Positions 26,340 to 36,356 are shown, numbered from the stretch's first letter. The stretch: DNA of 64,000 bases from Paenibacillus alkalitolerans (GCF_016482785.1 NZ_JAEMXM010000002.1:310001-374000), one strand, 5' to 3'. Notes: generated by a model not told the origin, from the letters alone. Translations and numbers: made by a program.

Positions 26340-26579
26340 TCAGCCCTCGGCGTTCGTTTCGTAAGCGAGCGATACGTTGCGCTGCGGTTGAAACGTCGAG
26401 ATCGCATGCTTATAAACCATCTGCTGACGGCCTTCGCTGTCGATCACGATCGTAAAATTGTCAAAGGCCCTGATAACGCCGCGAATTTGGAACCCGTTCG
26501 TCAGGTATACGGTGACCGGAATGTTCTCCTTGCGCAATGTATTCAAAAACGTGTCCTGAATATTAATGGTCTTGTTCAT
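26340..26579 (-). CDS. hfq: RNA chaperone Hfq
   Basis: The 79-residue Sm-like protein forms a hexamer and binds small RNAs and A-rich RNA. The Sm1 region is [25 protein letters not shown] and the Sm2 signature is YKHAIST. The short C-terminal tail is typical of Gram-positive Hfq. AGGGGG precedes the ATG. It follows miaA by 34 bases, the conserved miaA-hfq order, and ends the long mismatch-repair operon at a strong terminator. Confidence 0.97.
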   Translation of the reverse strand: MNKTINIQDTFLNTLRKENIPVTVYLTNGFQIRGVIRAFDNFTIVIDSEGRQQMVYKHAISTFQPQRNVSLAYETNAEG

Positions 26580-26613
26580 TATGAGCCCCCTATGCCTACT
26601 GGCGAGTAGAATA

Positions 26614-27555
26614 CTACGGCAACTGATACGTTGCGAATATTATATCATTAATAGCGGCACTGTGTGTACCAAATTTTGCATCGTCGGTGACATCGATCCA
26701 ATGAATTTGAGGCATCGTCCGAAACCAAGACAGCTGCCGCTTCGCGAATCTTCTTGTGTTCCGCTTCAGAATTGCCACCGCCTCGTCAAGCGAACATTCG
26801 CCCTCCACATATGCGGCAATCTCTTTGTAACCGATCGCTTGCATAGAGACCAAGTCCCGACCGTAACCTTGTCCGAGCAGTGAACGGACTTCTTCAACAA
26901 GTCCTTCCCCGATCATCGCATCCACCCTTTGCTCGATCCGTTGATACAGCTTTTCCCTGTCCATCGTGAGCCCGATCATACAAAGATCGTAGGGTGACGT
27001 CTTCTCCCGCTTGGCGGCTTGTTCGGCGAGCGGTTCGCCGGTCGCGTCGATAATTTCAAGCGCGCGGACAAGTCTCTTACGGTCGTTCGGGTGAATCCGT
27101 GAAGCCGCTGCCGGGTCGCGCAAGGCAAGAACGGCGTGCAGAGCATGCGTACCGTGTTCATCCGCATAAGCGTTCCATCTGCGCCTCGCCTCTTCATCCC
27201 CTGCCGCGTCAGCGAACCGATAGTCGTATAAAACCGACTCGACGTAAAGTCCGGTACCGCCGACAAGCATCGGAAAGCGGCCCCTCGCATTAATTTCCGG
27301 GATCAGTTTTCTGCACCGGTCCTGGAAATCGGACACAGCGTACGGTTCGTCCGAATCGACAATATCGATCATATGGTGCGCAACCGCCTCGCGTTCTTCG
27401 GGAGCCGCTTTCGCCGTGCCGATATCCATTCCCCGGTACACCTGTGCGGAATCGCCCGATATGATTTCACACGGAAACGTCCTCGCAACGGATAAGCTGT
27501 ATTTGGTTTTTCCGACGGCCGTCGGGCCGACGATCGCTATGAGACGTTGAGTCAA
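26614..27555 (-). CDS. miaA: tRNA dimethylallyltransferase
   Basis: The enzyme adds the isopentenyl group to A37 of tRNAs reading UNN codons and has 313 residues. The P loop is GPTAVGKT (10-17). [16 protein letters not shown] and [14 protein letters not shown] are substrate and catalytic signatures, and [16 protein letters not shown] is the tRNA-contact region. The start is TTG overlapping the stop of the methyltransferase gene (TTGA), with GGAGTG about eight bases upstream. Confidence 0.96.
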   Translation of the reverse strand: MTQRLIAIVGPTAVGKTKYSLSVARTFPCEIISGDSAQVYRGMDIGTAKAAPEEREAVAHHMIDIVDSDEPYAVSDFQDRCRKLIPEINARGRFPMLVGGTGLYVESVLYDYRFADAAGDEEARRRWNAYADEHGTHALHAVLALRDPAAASRIHPNDRKRLVRALEIIDATGEPLAEQAAKREKTSPYDLCMIGLTMDREKLYQRIEQRVDAMIGEGLVEEVRSLLGQGYGRDLVSMQAIGYKEIAAYVEGECSLDEAVAILKRNTRRFAKRQLSWFRTMPQIHWIDVTDDAKFGTHSAAINDIIFATYQLP

Positions 27556-28340
27556 ATTCGTATCACTCCGTATGCGATCTTCGATTGATTGCGCGTATCC
27601 GGTTCAAAGCCGAGACGTTCGAATTCGCCGGACTCGCGAAGCTCCTTTAAGACGACGCATTTGCGCGCGATGCGCACCGCTTCCCGCACAGACGTATGCG
27701 ACACCGTCCGCTCGTCGGCGAGAAAGCGGAGCGGCGATATTCCGGATGAGGCGCGGACCGGCTCGCGAAACATCGGATCGAAATAGACAATATCGACGCT
27801 TCGGTCGGGCAGTGCGGACATATATGCCGCATGATCCGCATGAACGGACCGTATGCGCCTCATCGCATCATTAAGCGCCGGCAAGTCCGCATCATAGGTT
27901 TGCAGCCCGCGGGATACGACATAATAAAGCGGGAAGCGGCTCTCGAGCGCCGTAACCGCAGAATGGCCTTGGCCGGCATACGAGAATACGATGGAGTCCG
28001 ACGCAAGGCCGGCGGTGCAGTCCAGCACCTCATCCCCCGGCTCGAATCCGCACGCTTCCAGCATGGCGTCTCTTTGGCCGTCCATCAACCGTTTGATGCG
28101 GACGACGCTCAATCCGGGATGAAAGAAGAACGGCTGGAATCCCGCTCCTCCGGCATGCCAATGAATGCCGTCCGAACCGACTACTACAAGATGTTCGGGG
28201 AGGTAACGGCTCTGAAGCTTAGGCAATGACATCCCGCGTCTCTCTACCCACTGCGCGCCGAGATCCCGGGCAACCTCCCGGGACCGGCGTTCCAATTGTT
28301 CAGACGGCCGGTACGGCGTTGTAACGACAATGGCAGCCAA
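27552..28340 (-). CDS. RsmJ-like (DUF548-type) SAM methyltransferase
   Basis: The protein has 262 residues. The central SAM site DEVLDCTAGLASDSIVFSY and the later catalytic-type motif IVYFDPMF resemble RsmJ, the 16S rRNA G1516 N2-methyltransferase, and its Gram-positive relatives next to mutL/miaA. The N-terminal 70 residues (VVTTPYRPSEQLERRSREVARDL) recur in this subgroup and could bind nucleic acid. The start is TTG immediately after the mutL stop codon (TAGTTG), so translation is coupled. Whether it modifies rRNA in this organism is not shown by sequence alone. Confidence 0.8.
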   Translation of the reverse strand: MAAIVVTTPYRPSEQLERRSREVARDLGAQWVERRGMSLPKLQSRYLPEHLVVVGSDGIHWHAGGAGFQPFFFHPGLSVVRIKRLMDGQRDAMLEACGFEPGDEVLDCTAGLASDSIVFSYAGQGHSAVTALESRFPLYYVVSRGLQTYDADLPALNDAMRRIRSVHADHAAYMSALPDRSVDIVYFDPMFREPVRASSGISPLRFLADERTVSHTSVREAVRIARKCVVLKELRESGEFERLGFEPDTRNQSKIAYGVIRI

Positions 28341-30230
28341 CTACATCACTCGCTTGAACATTTTCTCCAAATCCCTTGTTGAAAACTTGACGACGATCGG
28401 CCTTCCGTGCGGACAAGTGAACGGATTGCTGCAAACCGAAAGCCGGTCCAGCAGCGCTTCCATGGCAGCCGTCGTCTGCGGTTGGTTCGCTTTGATCGAC
28501 GCTTTGCATGAACACATGATGGCCGAAGCTTCTCGGATCTTCGCCACATCGGGACTTTTCTCCGACAGCACCCATTGAGCCATCTCTTCGATCAGCGCCG
28601 TCTCTTCTCCTTGAGGAAACCAATCCGGGTGTGCCCGCACCTTAAATGTATTCCCACCGAACGGCTCCAAATAAACGCCGACCGATTCGAGCAGAGGCAG
28701 CCGCGCGCGAATCGATTGCGCATCCGAAGAAGTGAATTCCAATACTTGGGACACCATCGTCAGCTGGCTGGCGCCCGCTCCCTTGCCGAATTTGTCAAAG
28801 AACCATTCATAATTAATCCGCTCATGGGCGGCGTGTTGATCGACCAGAAACAAACCTTCTTCGTTCTGCGCGACGATGTAAGTTCCGAGCAGCTGGCCGA
28901 TCGGAAACAGCTTCGGAAACCGGGGTGCCGGAGGGGTATCATCCGAAGCGGCAGCGGCAGCCGGCGCCGACGATTCCGGCACCGTTCGCGGGGCTAAAGA
29001 CTCAAGCAGACGAGACGTCTCCGAAGCGGTTAATTTACGCTCCCGCTCCGGTCCGCCATAGGAAGGCGCGGGAGCCGAATAGCCGCTGCCGCTCCCGGTA
29101 CCCGCCGGCTTGTTCCACTTGCGCGAGTCGGTTGGAAGCCGGGAAGATGCGGATGATCCGTACAGCGGCAATTGCTCTTGAACGGCTTGCGGCATCGCCG
29201 CCTTGCGTTCGCGCTGCGCCGCCATTCCGCTCGGTATGAGCGTTTCTTTCCCGAGCGCTCCTCTAACCGCGGCCGTTATCGACTGCGCCAGTTCGGCCTC
29301 TTTGCTGAACCGGACCTCGAGCTTCGCGGGATGAACGTTCACATCGACCAGCTCGGGCTCCATCTTGATTCGCAGCACGGCGACCGGGAAACGGTGAACC
29401 GGAAGCAGCGTATGGTACGCCGCGATGACCGCTTGCGCAACCCCGTAGTTTCTGACTATGCGCCCGTTCACGACAACCGTAATGCCGGATCGGTTCGATC
29501 GGGTTACGTCGGGCGTTGCGATGTAACCGTCAATGCCGTAATCCGGCGTATCCATTCGCACCGGCACCATCCGTTTGGCCGTAGCGGTGCCGTACACGGA
29601 CGCAATGGAATTGAGCAAGTCGCCTCCGCCGGCGGTGTCCAACAATTGGGAGCCGTTATGGTGAAGCCGGAATGCGACATCCGGCCGCGACAACGCGAGC
29701 CGGTACATAAAATCGGTGATATGCCCGAGTTCCGTTTGCACCGTTTTCATATATTTCAACCTGGCTGGCGTATTGAAAAACAAATCCTTCACCCGAAAAT
29801 CGGTGCCTTTAGGCGCGGCCGTTTCCTCGAACGCTTGCTCCGCTCCGCCTTCGATGACAATGCGATGCGCCAGCCCGCCTTCTCCGGCGGAAGATACGCA
29901 TTCAACGCGGGAGACCGCTGCGATACTGGGCAGCGCTTCGCCCCGAAACCCGAGACTTCGTATGGCGAACAAATCTTTGCCCGTGCGAATTTTGCTTGTC
30001 GCGTGGCGCTGAAACGCCGTCCTCAAATCGTCCGCATCCATGCCGGATCCGTTATCGACAACGCGGATCAGCTTCATGCCTCCGTCTTCCACGGTTACGT
30101 CGACGGTCCCGCCTCCGGCGTCTATAGCGTTCTCCACCAATTCTTTCACTACCGAAGACGGGCGCTCCACCACTTCTCCGGCAGCGATTTGATTGGCGAG
30201 TTGTTCGTCAAGCACCCGAATGTTTCCCAT
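28341..30230 (-). CDS. mutL: DNA mismatch repair protein MutL
   Basis: The GHKL ATPase (NQIAAGEVVERPSSVVKELVENAIDAG, DNGSGM, GFRGEALPSIAAV) is followed by a transducer domain, a Pro/Ser-rich linker (about 350-430) and a C-terminal dimerization domain. The C-terminal DQHAAHERINYE matches the metal-binding endonuclease motif DQHA-x2-E-x4-E exactly, and CSCKASIK fits the second motif. This MutL therefore nicks DNA itself, as expected where MutH is absent. It has 629 residues and follows mutS by 33 bases. Confidence 0.97.
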   Translation of the reverse strand: MGNIRVLDEQLANQIAAGEVVERPSSVVKELVENAIDAGGGTVDVTVEDGGMKLIRVVDNGSGMDADDLRTAFQRHATSKIRTGKDLFAIRSLGFRGEALPSIAAVSRVECVSSAGEGGLAHRIVIEGGAEQAFEETAAPKGTDFRVKDLFFNTPARLKYMKTVQTELGHITDFMYRLALSRPDVAFRLHHNGSQLLDTAGGGDLLNSIASVYGTATAKRMVPVRMDTPDYGIDGYIATPDVTRSNRSGITVVVNGRIVRNYGVAQAVIAAYHTLLPVHRFPVAVLRIKMEPELVDVNVHPAKLEVRFSKEAELAQSITAAVRGALGKETLIPSGMAAQRERKAAMPQAVQEQLPLYGSSASSRLPTDSRKWNKPAGTGSGSGYSAPAPSYGGPERERKLTASETSRLLESLAPRTVPESSAPAAAAASDDTPPAPRFPKLFPIGQLLGTYIVAQNEEGLFLVDQHAAHERINYEWFFDKFGKGAGASQLTMVSQVLEFTSSDAQSIRARLPLLESVGVYLEPFGGNTFKVRAHPDWFPQGEETALIEEMAQWVLSEKSPDVAKIREASAIMCSCKASIKANQPQTTAAMEALLDRLSVCSNPFTCPHGRPIVVKFSTRDLEKMFKRVM

Positions 30231-30263
30231 ATCGCTTCGTCTCCAATACGATATTGTCTTTCG

Positions 30264-32879
30264 TTACTCCTGTGCTTTGCGTTTCAATTCAAACAACATG
30301 TTCATTGCATCCAGCGGTGTCATATTAAGCAAATCGGCGTTATTCAACAGCTCCATTATCGTCACGGCCATGGCGTTCCGTTTCTCCGCTTCGGGATCTT
30401 TCCACTCGCGGAACAAATCGAGCTGTTCGACTCCGGCGGCGGCTTCGCGGGACGCTTTCTTGACCGTATCCCGCGCTTTCGAGCGGCCCTCGAACTCGGA
30501 TAAGAGCGCATAAGCCCGTTCGATAACCGTTGCCGGCAAACCCGCAAGCTGCGCGCAATAAATACCGTATGAGGAATCCGCGGCGCCTTTTACCAGCTTT
30601 CGGAGGAACGTCACTTGATCGCCGCTTTCCTTGACGGCCATGCATGCGTTGGTTAGATGCTCAAGCGTTTGTTCGAGATGCGCCAGCTCGTGATAATGAG
30701 TGGAAACCAACGTCTTGCAATGCGCCTTTTCGTGCAGATGCTCGATTACCGCCTGAGCGATGGCCATTCCTTCCCCCGTCGACGTGCCGCGCCCCAACTC
30801 ATCGATCACTACGAGACTGCGCGGGGTCGCTTTGGCGATCATCGTCTGGATGTCCCGCATCTCCACCATGAATGTGCTTTGGCCTCCGGCCAGATCGTCC
30901 GCCGCCCCGATTCGGGTAAACACCCGGTCGATGATCGGCAGCACCGCTTTCTTCGCGGGCACGAAGCTCCCGATTTGGGCCATGATCGATATGAGCGCCA
31001 CTTGACGCATGTATGTGCTTTTACCCGCCATATTCGGCCCTGTGATGAGCAACGCCCGGGTGCCGTCGAGGGAAAAGGAAGTGTCGTTCGCGATGAACGT
31101 GTTGCTCTCAAGAACCGCCTCCACAACCGGATGCCGGCCTTCCTCGACAAACATCTCGTATCCGTCGTGGACCTCCGGCCGCACATATCGGTTGGCGGCG
31201 GCGATAACCGCAAGCGATTGTAGAGCGTCCAATGCGGAAATTTGTTCTGACAGCCGCTGCAGCCGCGGAATTTCCGCCGCGATCCGCTCCCTGATTTCCA
31301 CAAAGAGACCGTACTCGAGTTCGACCGTCTTTTCTTCCGCTTCGAGTATGAGCGCCTCTTTCTCTTTTAATTCGGGAGTGACGAACCGTTCGGCGGCGGC
31401 CAGCGTCTGCTTCCGTTCATAGCGTCCTTCCGGAACCGCCGCGAGATTTGAGCGGGTCACCTCGATGTAATAACCGAACACTTTGTTATAACCGATCTTT
31501 AACGACTTAATGCCCGTCGCTTCGCGCTCCGCTTGCTCCAACTCGGCAATCCAGCGCTTCCCGTTGCCGCTCGCTTCGCGCAGCCGGTCGAGACGCTCGT
31601 TGTATCCGTCGCGGATAATGCCTCCTTCGCGAACGGAGACGGACGGTTCCGGATGAATGCCGTCTTCGATGATCCGGTACACGTCGGCACAGTCGTCGGC
31701 ATCCCGGACAATATCCGCTAGCGCATCGGAACCGGAGTTCGCGCACAACTCCATAAGCTGCGGCACAGCGGATAACGACGATTTCAACGCGTTTAAATCA
31801 CGCGCGTTTGCGGTTCCGTACGCGATGCGCCCCGCCAGCCGTTCCAAATCGTACACGCTCTTAAGCGATTCGCGGATTTCGTCGCGCAGAAGCACATTGC
31901 GGTGCAGAGCCTCGACGGCATCCAGACGCCGGCGGATCGCATCGGCATTCATCAACGGCTTGTCTAACCATCTTCGGAGCAGCCTGGCTCCCAAAGCGGT
32001 TACCGTCCGGTCGAGCAGCCAAAGCAAAGACCCTTTCCGCGACCTGTCGCGTACCGTCTCCGACAGCTCCAAATTTTTGCGCGTGAACGGATCAAGCGTC
32101 ATATATGCATTCGTTTCGTAGACTCGTATGGCGCCGATATGCGCAAGCGATCGTTTCTGCGTTTCTTTCAAATAAGCAAGCAGCAAGGAGACGGCAGCTC
32201 TTTGTTCCGGAGCGAGCACGGCGATTTGCTGCGACGGGAATTGCGACAGAAGCAGCGCTTCGTCCTCCGCAGCCGCTTCGCGCGGCGTTAACGCGACTGG
32301 TCGGGCCCGGTCCGGCGCCGATTCGTTCAACCGTTCAAGCAGCCGAGCCGCCCCCACAGCTTCGCTAACGGAATAGACGCTGAGCTCGTCCAACAAATCG
32401 GAGAAAGAAGCGCCGGTACCTGCGGTATACAGCTCGCCCGTCGTCAAATCGCACACGGCTAAAGCCAAACTTCCGCGGCGCTCTGCAACCGCCGCAATAT
32501 AATTGTTGGCTTTCTCCGGGAGCGCTTTGCCTTCCATCACGGTGCCGGGCGTTACGACGCGCACGATTTCCCTTCGTACGACGCCTTTCGCTTCGGCGGG
32601 GGTCTCAACCTGCTCGCATATCGCGACCTTGTACCCCTTCTCTATTAATCTATTTATGTATGATTCGGCCGAATGATAAGGAATGCCGCACATCGGCACC
32701 CGCTCGTCCGCCCCCGCATCGCGGCCGGTTAGCGTAATCTCCAGCTCGCGCGAGGCCAATACGGCGTCTTCGAAAAACATTTCATAGAAATCTCCCAGCC
32801 GAAAAAACAAAAAAGCATCCTGCGCTTGAGCTTTGACGGACAAGTACTGCTCCATCATCGGCGTATATTTGGCGGTCAT
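30264..32879 (-). CDS. mutS: DNA mismatch repair protein MutS
   Basis: This 871-residue mismatch sensor has the N-terminal mismatch-binding Phe-x-Glu in GDFYEMF, connector and lever domains, and a C-terminal ABC-type ATPase with Walker A GPNMAGKST and STFMVEMRD / DELGRGTST. It recruits MutL to mispairs. The ATG at 32879 is preferred: the TTG three codons earlier has its AAGGA only two bases away. It belongs to one operon with mutL and the genes to hfq. Confidence 0.97.
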   Translation of the reverse strand: MTAKYTPMMEQYLSVKAQAQDAFLFFRLGDFYEMFFEDAVLASRELEITLTGRDAGADERVPMCGIPYHSAESYINRLIEKGYKVAICEQVETPAEAKGVVRREIVRVVTPGTVMEGKALPEKANNYIAAVAERRGSLALAVCDLTTGELYTAGTGASFSDLLDELSVYSVSEAVGAARLLERLNESAPDRARPVALTPREAAAEDEALLLSQFPSQQIAVLAPEQRAAVSLLLAYLKETQKRSLAHIGAIRVYETNAYMTLDPFTRKNLELSETVRDRSRKGSLLWLLDRTVTALGARLLRRWLDKPLMNADAIRRRLDAVEALHRNVLLRDEIRESLKSVYDLERLAGRIAYGTANARDLNALKSSLSAVPQLMELCANSGSDALADIVRDADDCADVYRIIEDGIHPEPSVSVREGGIIRDGYNERLDRLREASGNGKRWIAELEQAEREATGIKSLKIGYNKVFGYYIEVTRSNLAAVPEGRYERKQTLAAAERFVTPELKEKEALILEAEEKTVELEYGLFVEIRERIAAEIPRLQRLSEQISALDALQSLAVIAAANRYVRPEVHDGYEMFVEEGRHPVVEAVLESNTFIANDTSFSLDGTRALLITGPNMAGKSTYMRQVALISIMAQIGSFVPAKKAVLPIIDRVFTRIGAADDLAGGQSTFMVEMRDIQTMIAKATPRSLVVIDELGRGTSTGEGMAIAQAVIEHLHEKAHCKTLVSTHYHELAHLEQTLEHLTNACMAVKESGDQVTFLRKLVKGAADSSYGIYCAQLAGLPATVIERAYALLSEFEGRSKARDTVKKASREAAAGVEQLDLFREWKDPEAEKRNAMAVTIMELLNNADLLNMTPLDAMNMLFELKRKAQE

Positions 32880-32946
32880 GAACGTCAACGTCCTTTAGTG
32901 CGAATAGTGACCTCCATTATACCATGAAAATCCATTGCCGCTGAAA

Positions 32947-34398
32947 CTAATCGCGATAAGGCGGCAATTTCCAAGATATTCTCATGTCCAGTTGTTCGTT
33001 CCACGGCTCCGCCCGTTCCAGCAGCCGCTTCAGTTTATTGAGGTAGCGGCTGTATCGCGTATACCCTTCCGTTCGTTCCACGTCGTTCCACAATTCGGCC
33101 ACGACCGGTTTTATCTTTTCTTTATTACCTTTATAGTAAGCCTCTTGCATGTCCGATCGCTCAAGCGGACGCTGCCCGAGCTCGCGGTAGTGATCGCAGA
33201 CGATTCGCGCAAGGGCGAGCACGCCCATGGCGAGAACCGGCGACACGATCCACGAAGGCAGCGTCCTGTATTCAAAGCCGCCGTGAAATTGGCGGCGGAA
33301 ATCTCCTAGCGCGCCGTAGCGCGGGCGCCGGTTTTTCGTTGTGGCGTCTTCGATCAACACGAGCGGCAGCGCCAAGTAATTGTCCATGACGCGGAGCAAA
33401 TCGGTGTGCAGCCAAGCGCCGCTCACGTGAATGTGCCCGCCGAGAGCAAGACCTTGGGCGGGCATCCCGCCGGCCAGCCACTCGAGGCTGTCGTCGTTGA
33501 TCTTGTCCGCGGCAAGCAACATTGCGGCGTACAAGTTGCGGAACAGCTCCCTCGGCTCCGCCGCAGGCGCCGGCCGAAGCTCCGCAAGCGGATAAAGCAA
33601 CCGGTCTCCGATGCGGACGCTGTCGCAGCCGGCAGCGCCTCTTCGCTCCAGAAATCTGGATGCCAATACGATTTTTCCGTCCGGACCGGGACGGCGCAGC
33701 ACAAACTCCGGATCCATGCCGAGCATGACCGGATCCGTTCGGCGCTTTTCCTTATCGTGCTCTTCTTGAAACCGGCGAATCGCATCGGCAAACCGCTCGA
33801 GAAATATGTCTTCCTTCGGAGGCAACGGGTCGAGGCTCTCTACCGCCGGCACTCCGTTGCGGTCCGAAACTATCGTTACGGTTCCGTAGTCCAAACCGAG
33901 CGCATAAACGGCCTTTATGGCTTCGCGTTCGGCGCGGCGGACGGCAACCGAACGCGCAGACGGAACGGGCGTCCATGTTGAATGCGCTGTCTTGAACGGC
34001 ATCCGGCCGATCGGTCCTGCCGCCCCTCCGATCGAATACACCCCAAGCGCTTCCAATTGAAATACAGGCACGACGAGCCGCCGATGGATGCCGGGCGTCA
34101 AAGAAGAATCGCTATGGAACACATTCACCCCGTTGCGGATCCAATCGGCTTGCCTAAGCCTCTTGTCGAGCGCGCGGCGGACGGCGGAGGCCGATTGAAG
34201 CATGCGGGTTCCGGGCGGCATCGGTGCGTCTTGCACGCCGCTTTCCGCGATCCGTCCGCGATCGTCTGGCCAGCGGATCACATAGTAAGTCTCTTGCCCG
34301 GACAATCGAGCCGGAAGACTTCGCCCGGAGCGCACGTTGAGCCGGTCGATCAAACGTTCCGCTTCAGGTTGGCCCGCATGCAGCATATATACGTTCAT
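32947..34398 (-). CDS. Amidoligase-like protein with ATP-grasp-like N-terminal part
   Basis: The protein has 483 residues. The second half (about 245-430) carries LGMDPEFVL, AELRPAP, GGHIHVSG and EYRTLPSW. These are the spaced acidic and histidine motifs of the COOH-NH2 ligase type 2 family, relatives of glutamine synthetase first noted in phage phiEco32. The first half contains YALGLDYGTVTIVSDRNGVPAVESLDPLPP, which resembles the end of an ATP-grasp domain as in spore-coat YheC/YheD. An enzyme forming amide or peptide bonds is likely. GGAGTGG lies seven bases before the ATG. It lies between cotE and mutS, so a role in spore coat modification is possible but inferred. Confidence 0.7.
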   Translation of the reverse strand: MNVYMLHAGQPEAERLIDRLNVRSGRSLPARLSGQETYYVIRWPDDRGRIAESGVQDAPMPPGTRMLQSASAVRRALDKRLRQADWIRNGVNVFHSDSSLTPGIHRRLVVPVFQLEALGVYSIGGAAGPIGRMPFKTAHSTWTPVPSARSVAVRRAEREAIKAVYALGLDYGTVTIVSDRNGVPAVESLDPLPPKEDIFLERFADAIRRFQEEHDKEKRRTDPVMLGMDPEFVLRRPGPDGKIVLASRFLERRGAAGCDSVRIGDRLLYPLAELRPAPAAEPRELFRNLYAAMLLAADKINDDSLEWLAGGMPAQGLALGGHIHVSGAWLHTDLLRVMDNYLALPLVLIEDATTKNRRPRYGALGDFRRQFHGGFEYRTLPSWIVSPVLAMGVLALARIVCDHYRELGQRPLERSDMQEAYYKGNKEKIKPVVAELWNDVERTEGYTRYSRYLNKLKRLLERAEPWNEQLDMRISWKLPPYRD

Positions 34399-34471
34399 CG
34401 CCGTTCCACTCCCGCAACGGACCGCTTATAGTGATGGACAAACCGTATTTCCGTCTTAAGAAAAACTGAAA

Positions 34472-34494
34472 AACAAAGAGGGCATCCGCCCTCT
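34472..34494 (-). terminator. Terminator downstream of cotE
   Basis: On the minus strand AGAGGGC-GGAT-GCCCTCT is followed by TTGTTTTTC. It stands 185 bases after the cotE stop. The bases in between hold no gene I can support. Confidence 0.7.
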
Positions 34495-34679
34495 CCCCAT
34501 TCACCCGGCCGACATAACATATAGGAAGAACCCCCTTCGCGGTGATCCGGAAAATCAAGACCGGCGGGAAGGAAGTTTTCCATTCGAGATCAGGCTGAGC
34601 AGCCGCGATGCCGATGTGCCGGATCTCTTGCAGTAAGTACGGGGAGTTCCCAATGAATGCGGGCAGCGGTGCCCATTAA

Positions 34680-35255
34680 TCACAAGTCGTCTTCGAGATC
34701 GTCTTCGATCAGATCGGCGTCAAGATCGTCGTAATCGTCGTCTCCACCGACGAAGTCAACGGTTTTATCGCCAAAATCATCACAACCGCCTGCGCATACA
34801 ACGACGCATACTTTCGTCTCCGCAATCATCTCCACCTCGAACTCGCGCTCTACACGGATGTGAACGCCGGAGCCGGACGAAGTGATGTTCGCCTCCACGC
34901 AGTTGGGCTCTTGCGTCGCTTCGGCGTAAACCTCTTCCGTCGAAGCGCGGTGTTTCGGATCGACGTTGGAGAGAGGAACGAGCTCCACATAGGAAACCGT
35001 TTCTTTCGCTACGTCAGTCTTGGAGTTGCGGTCGTACGAATACCAGATGTTAATATCATACGTGCCTACAACTTCTACGCCGTCGCCGGACCGAACCGCT
35101 TCATATTGGTGGTTGATGATCCATGCCCCCAAGATGCTCGTGGGAAGGTTTGGCGGAGTTACGGTATGAGTCACTTGAGAGAACTTACGACCTTTGCCGC
35201 ACACAGCTTTCGTCATAATCTCTCGGCATTGCAAATCTTTATCTTCTGCAATCAT
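34680..35255 (-). CDS. cotE: Outer spore coat morphogenetic protein CotE
   Basis: The protein has 191 residues. It matches CotE through REIMTKAVCGKGRKFSQVTHTV, SILGAWIINHQYEA, GTYDINIWYSYDRNSKTDV and EREFEVEMIAETKV. It ends in a very acidic tail (DDDYDDLDADLIEDDLEDD), as in Bacillus. CotE surrounds the forespore and recruits outer coat proteins. GGAGGAGG lies seven bases before the ATG at 35255. A good sigma-E-type promoter sits just upstream. cotE next to mutS is conserved in Bacillus, although here one gene intervenes. Confidence 0.95.
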   Translation of the reverse strand: MIAEDKDLQCREIMTKAVCGKGRKFSQVTHTVTPPNLPTSILGAWIINHQYEAVRSGDGVEVVGTYDINIWYSYDRNSKTDVAKETVSYVELVPLSNVDPKHRASTEEVYAEATQEPNCVEANITSSGSGVHIRVEREFEVEMIAETKVCVVVCAGGCDDFGDKTVDFVGGDDDYDDLDADLIEDDLEDDL

Positions 35256-35288
35256 ATTGCAACCTCCTCCATACAATCATTCATTTCA

Positions 35289-35318
35289 ATTGTATGCAGG
35301 ACATTCGTCTATTGTGAT
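35289..35318 (-). promoter_or_regulatory. Sigma-E-type promoter of cotE
   Basis: On the minus strand CATACAAT (35296-35289) matches the sigma-E -10 consensus exactly. It lies 14 bases after ATCACAAT (35318-35311), a 5/8 match to the -35. The start would be about 27 bases before cotE. An ATACAAT/ATTGTAT inverted repeat overlaps it. Confidence 0.6.
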
Positions 35319-36304
35319 ACTTTCTTTTCTGTGATTCGTTTCTTTTTCTCTTGTTTTGCAATGGACATGTAGTGCCCCAAGTCAAGGCAGATTTGAAGAA
35401 TCGCCGATCTCGTCTCGAATTCTTCTCTGGTGGACGGCAGCGGCATATTTTTAAATTCCCTCTCCAACTCCATCAAGTGCGCTTCCACGGCTCCCGTATA
35501 ATATTCGTTTTTCACGTCACCGCTGAGCTCTTCGAATAACTCGGCGGTCATTTGCCCGTATGGCAATTTCTCATATACTCTCGCAAGCAGCACCAACATG
35601 CGCTGGATCGCCTCCATCTGGCGTTCGCGCATGGAGAAATACTTCAACCACCGGTTATCCGCGACGAAGATTGCGTTGTCGGAGGCGCGCTCCGCAAGCG
35701 TCTTTCCCTCTTCGATCGCTTTCTCCGCTTCGATAAGCTGCTGTCCGTCCCATACGTAAGCAGGATCGCGAAGGTGTTTGGCGATCTCCATAAAGATTCG
35801 GGACATCGCTTCTTCCGTCCTGGTTCTCTGCTTCCGGATATGTCCTTCCCAGCTCGGCATATAGATTAGATTTAACACCGTTGCCGAACCGAGTCCTAAT
35901 AAAAGCAGCGCGATTTCATTCACAATCGTATCCGCGCCAAGCGACTTTTCGGAAAAAACGTGCAGCATGATAACGGAGCTCGTCACGATCCCGTCTTTCA
36001 AATTGACTCGCGCCAACACCGGATAAGCAATAATTATGTAAAGCGCAACGACCCAAATATGAAAACCGAACAAATAAAAGATGAATATCGCGAACAACAA
36101 CCCTACGACCGACGCCATGATGCGGACAAAGGCGTTGAGCAGGCTTTTCTTACGGGTCACGTCCACGCCGAGAATCGCGAGCAAGCCCGCGGATAACGCA
36201 AACTCAAGCTGCAGCGCGCCGGCTGCGTAAATGGCTAATACCGCCGCAAGAGCGGTTTTGATCACTCGAATGCCCATAGAGTACGACCGACCTCCACCAC
36301 TCAT
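35309..36304 (-). CDS. Aromatic acid exporter-like membrane protein (DUF939 type)
   Basis: The protein has 331 residues. The first 150 form a hydrophobic half with about five or six TM segments, starting IRVIKTALAAVLAIYAAGAL and including LLAILGVDVTRKKSLLNAFVRI. A mostly helical cytoplasmic half (about 160-331) has amphipathic repeats. This fits the FUSC/ArAE family of aromatic-acid efflux proteins, like B. subtilis YqjA or YgaE. The substrate is unknown. The start is uncertain: ATG 36304 has AGGG four bases upstream, while ATG 36277 has GGAGG 13 bases upstream. The gene's end overlaps the cotE promoter. Confidence 0.85.
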   Translation of the reverse strand: MSGGGRSYSMGIRVIKTALAAVLAIYAAGALQLEFALSAGLLAILGVDVTRKKSLLNAFVRIMASVVGLLFAIFIFYLFGFHIWVVALYIIIAYPVLARVNLKDGIVTSSVIMLHVFSEKSLGADTIVNEIALLLLGLGSATVLNLIYMPSWEGHIRKQRTRTEEAMSRIFMEIAKHLRDPAYVWDGQQLIEAEKAIEEGKTLAERASDNAIFVADNRWLKYFSMRERQMEAIQRMLVLLARVYEKLPYGQMTAELFEELSGDVKNEYYTGAVEAHLMELEREFKNMPLPSTREEFETRSAILQICLDLGHYMSIAKQEKKKRITEKKVSQ

Positions 36305-36356
36305 CGTACCCTATTTGGAAAATAAACTTCAACCATATGCTTTCTTATGTAAAGCA

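Noticed and set aside
29172-30503. Long open frames antisense to mutL, mutS, hflX, metH and ger genes (for example 443, 482, 457 and 319 codons)
   Set aside because: They mirror genes with clear motifs, have low-complexity Arg/Pro/His-rich translations and lack ribosome sites. They follow from codon bias.
34395-34583. 62-codon ORF between cotE and the amidoligase-like gene
   Set aside because: It spans a terminator hairpin, has no ribosome site and resembles no family.
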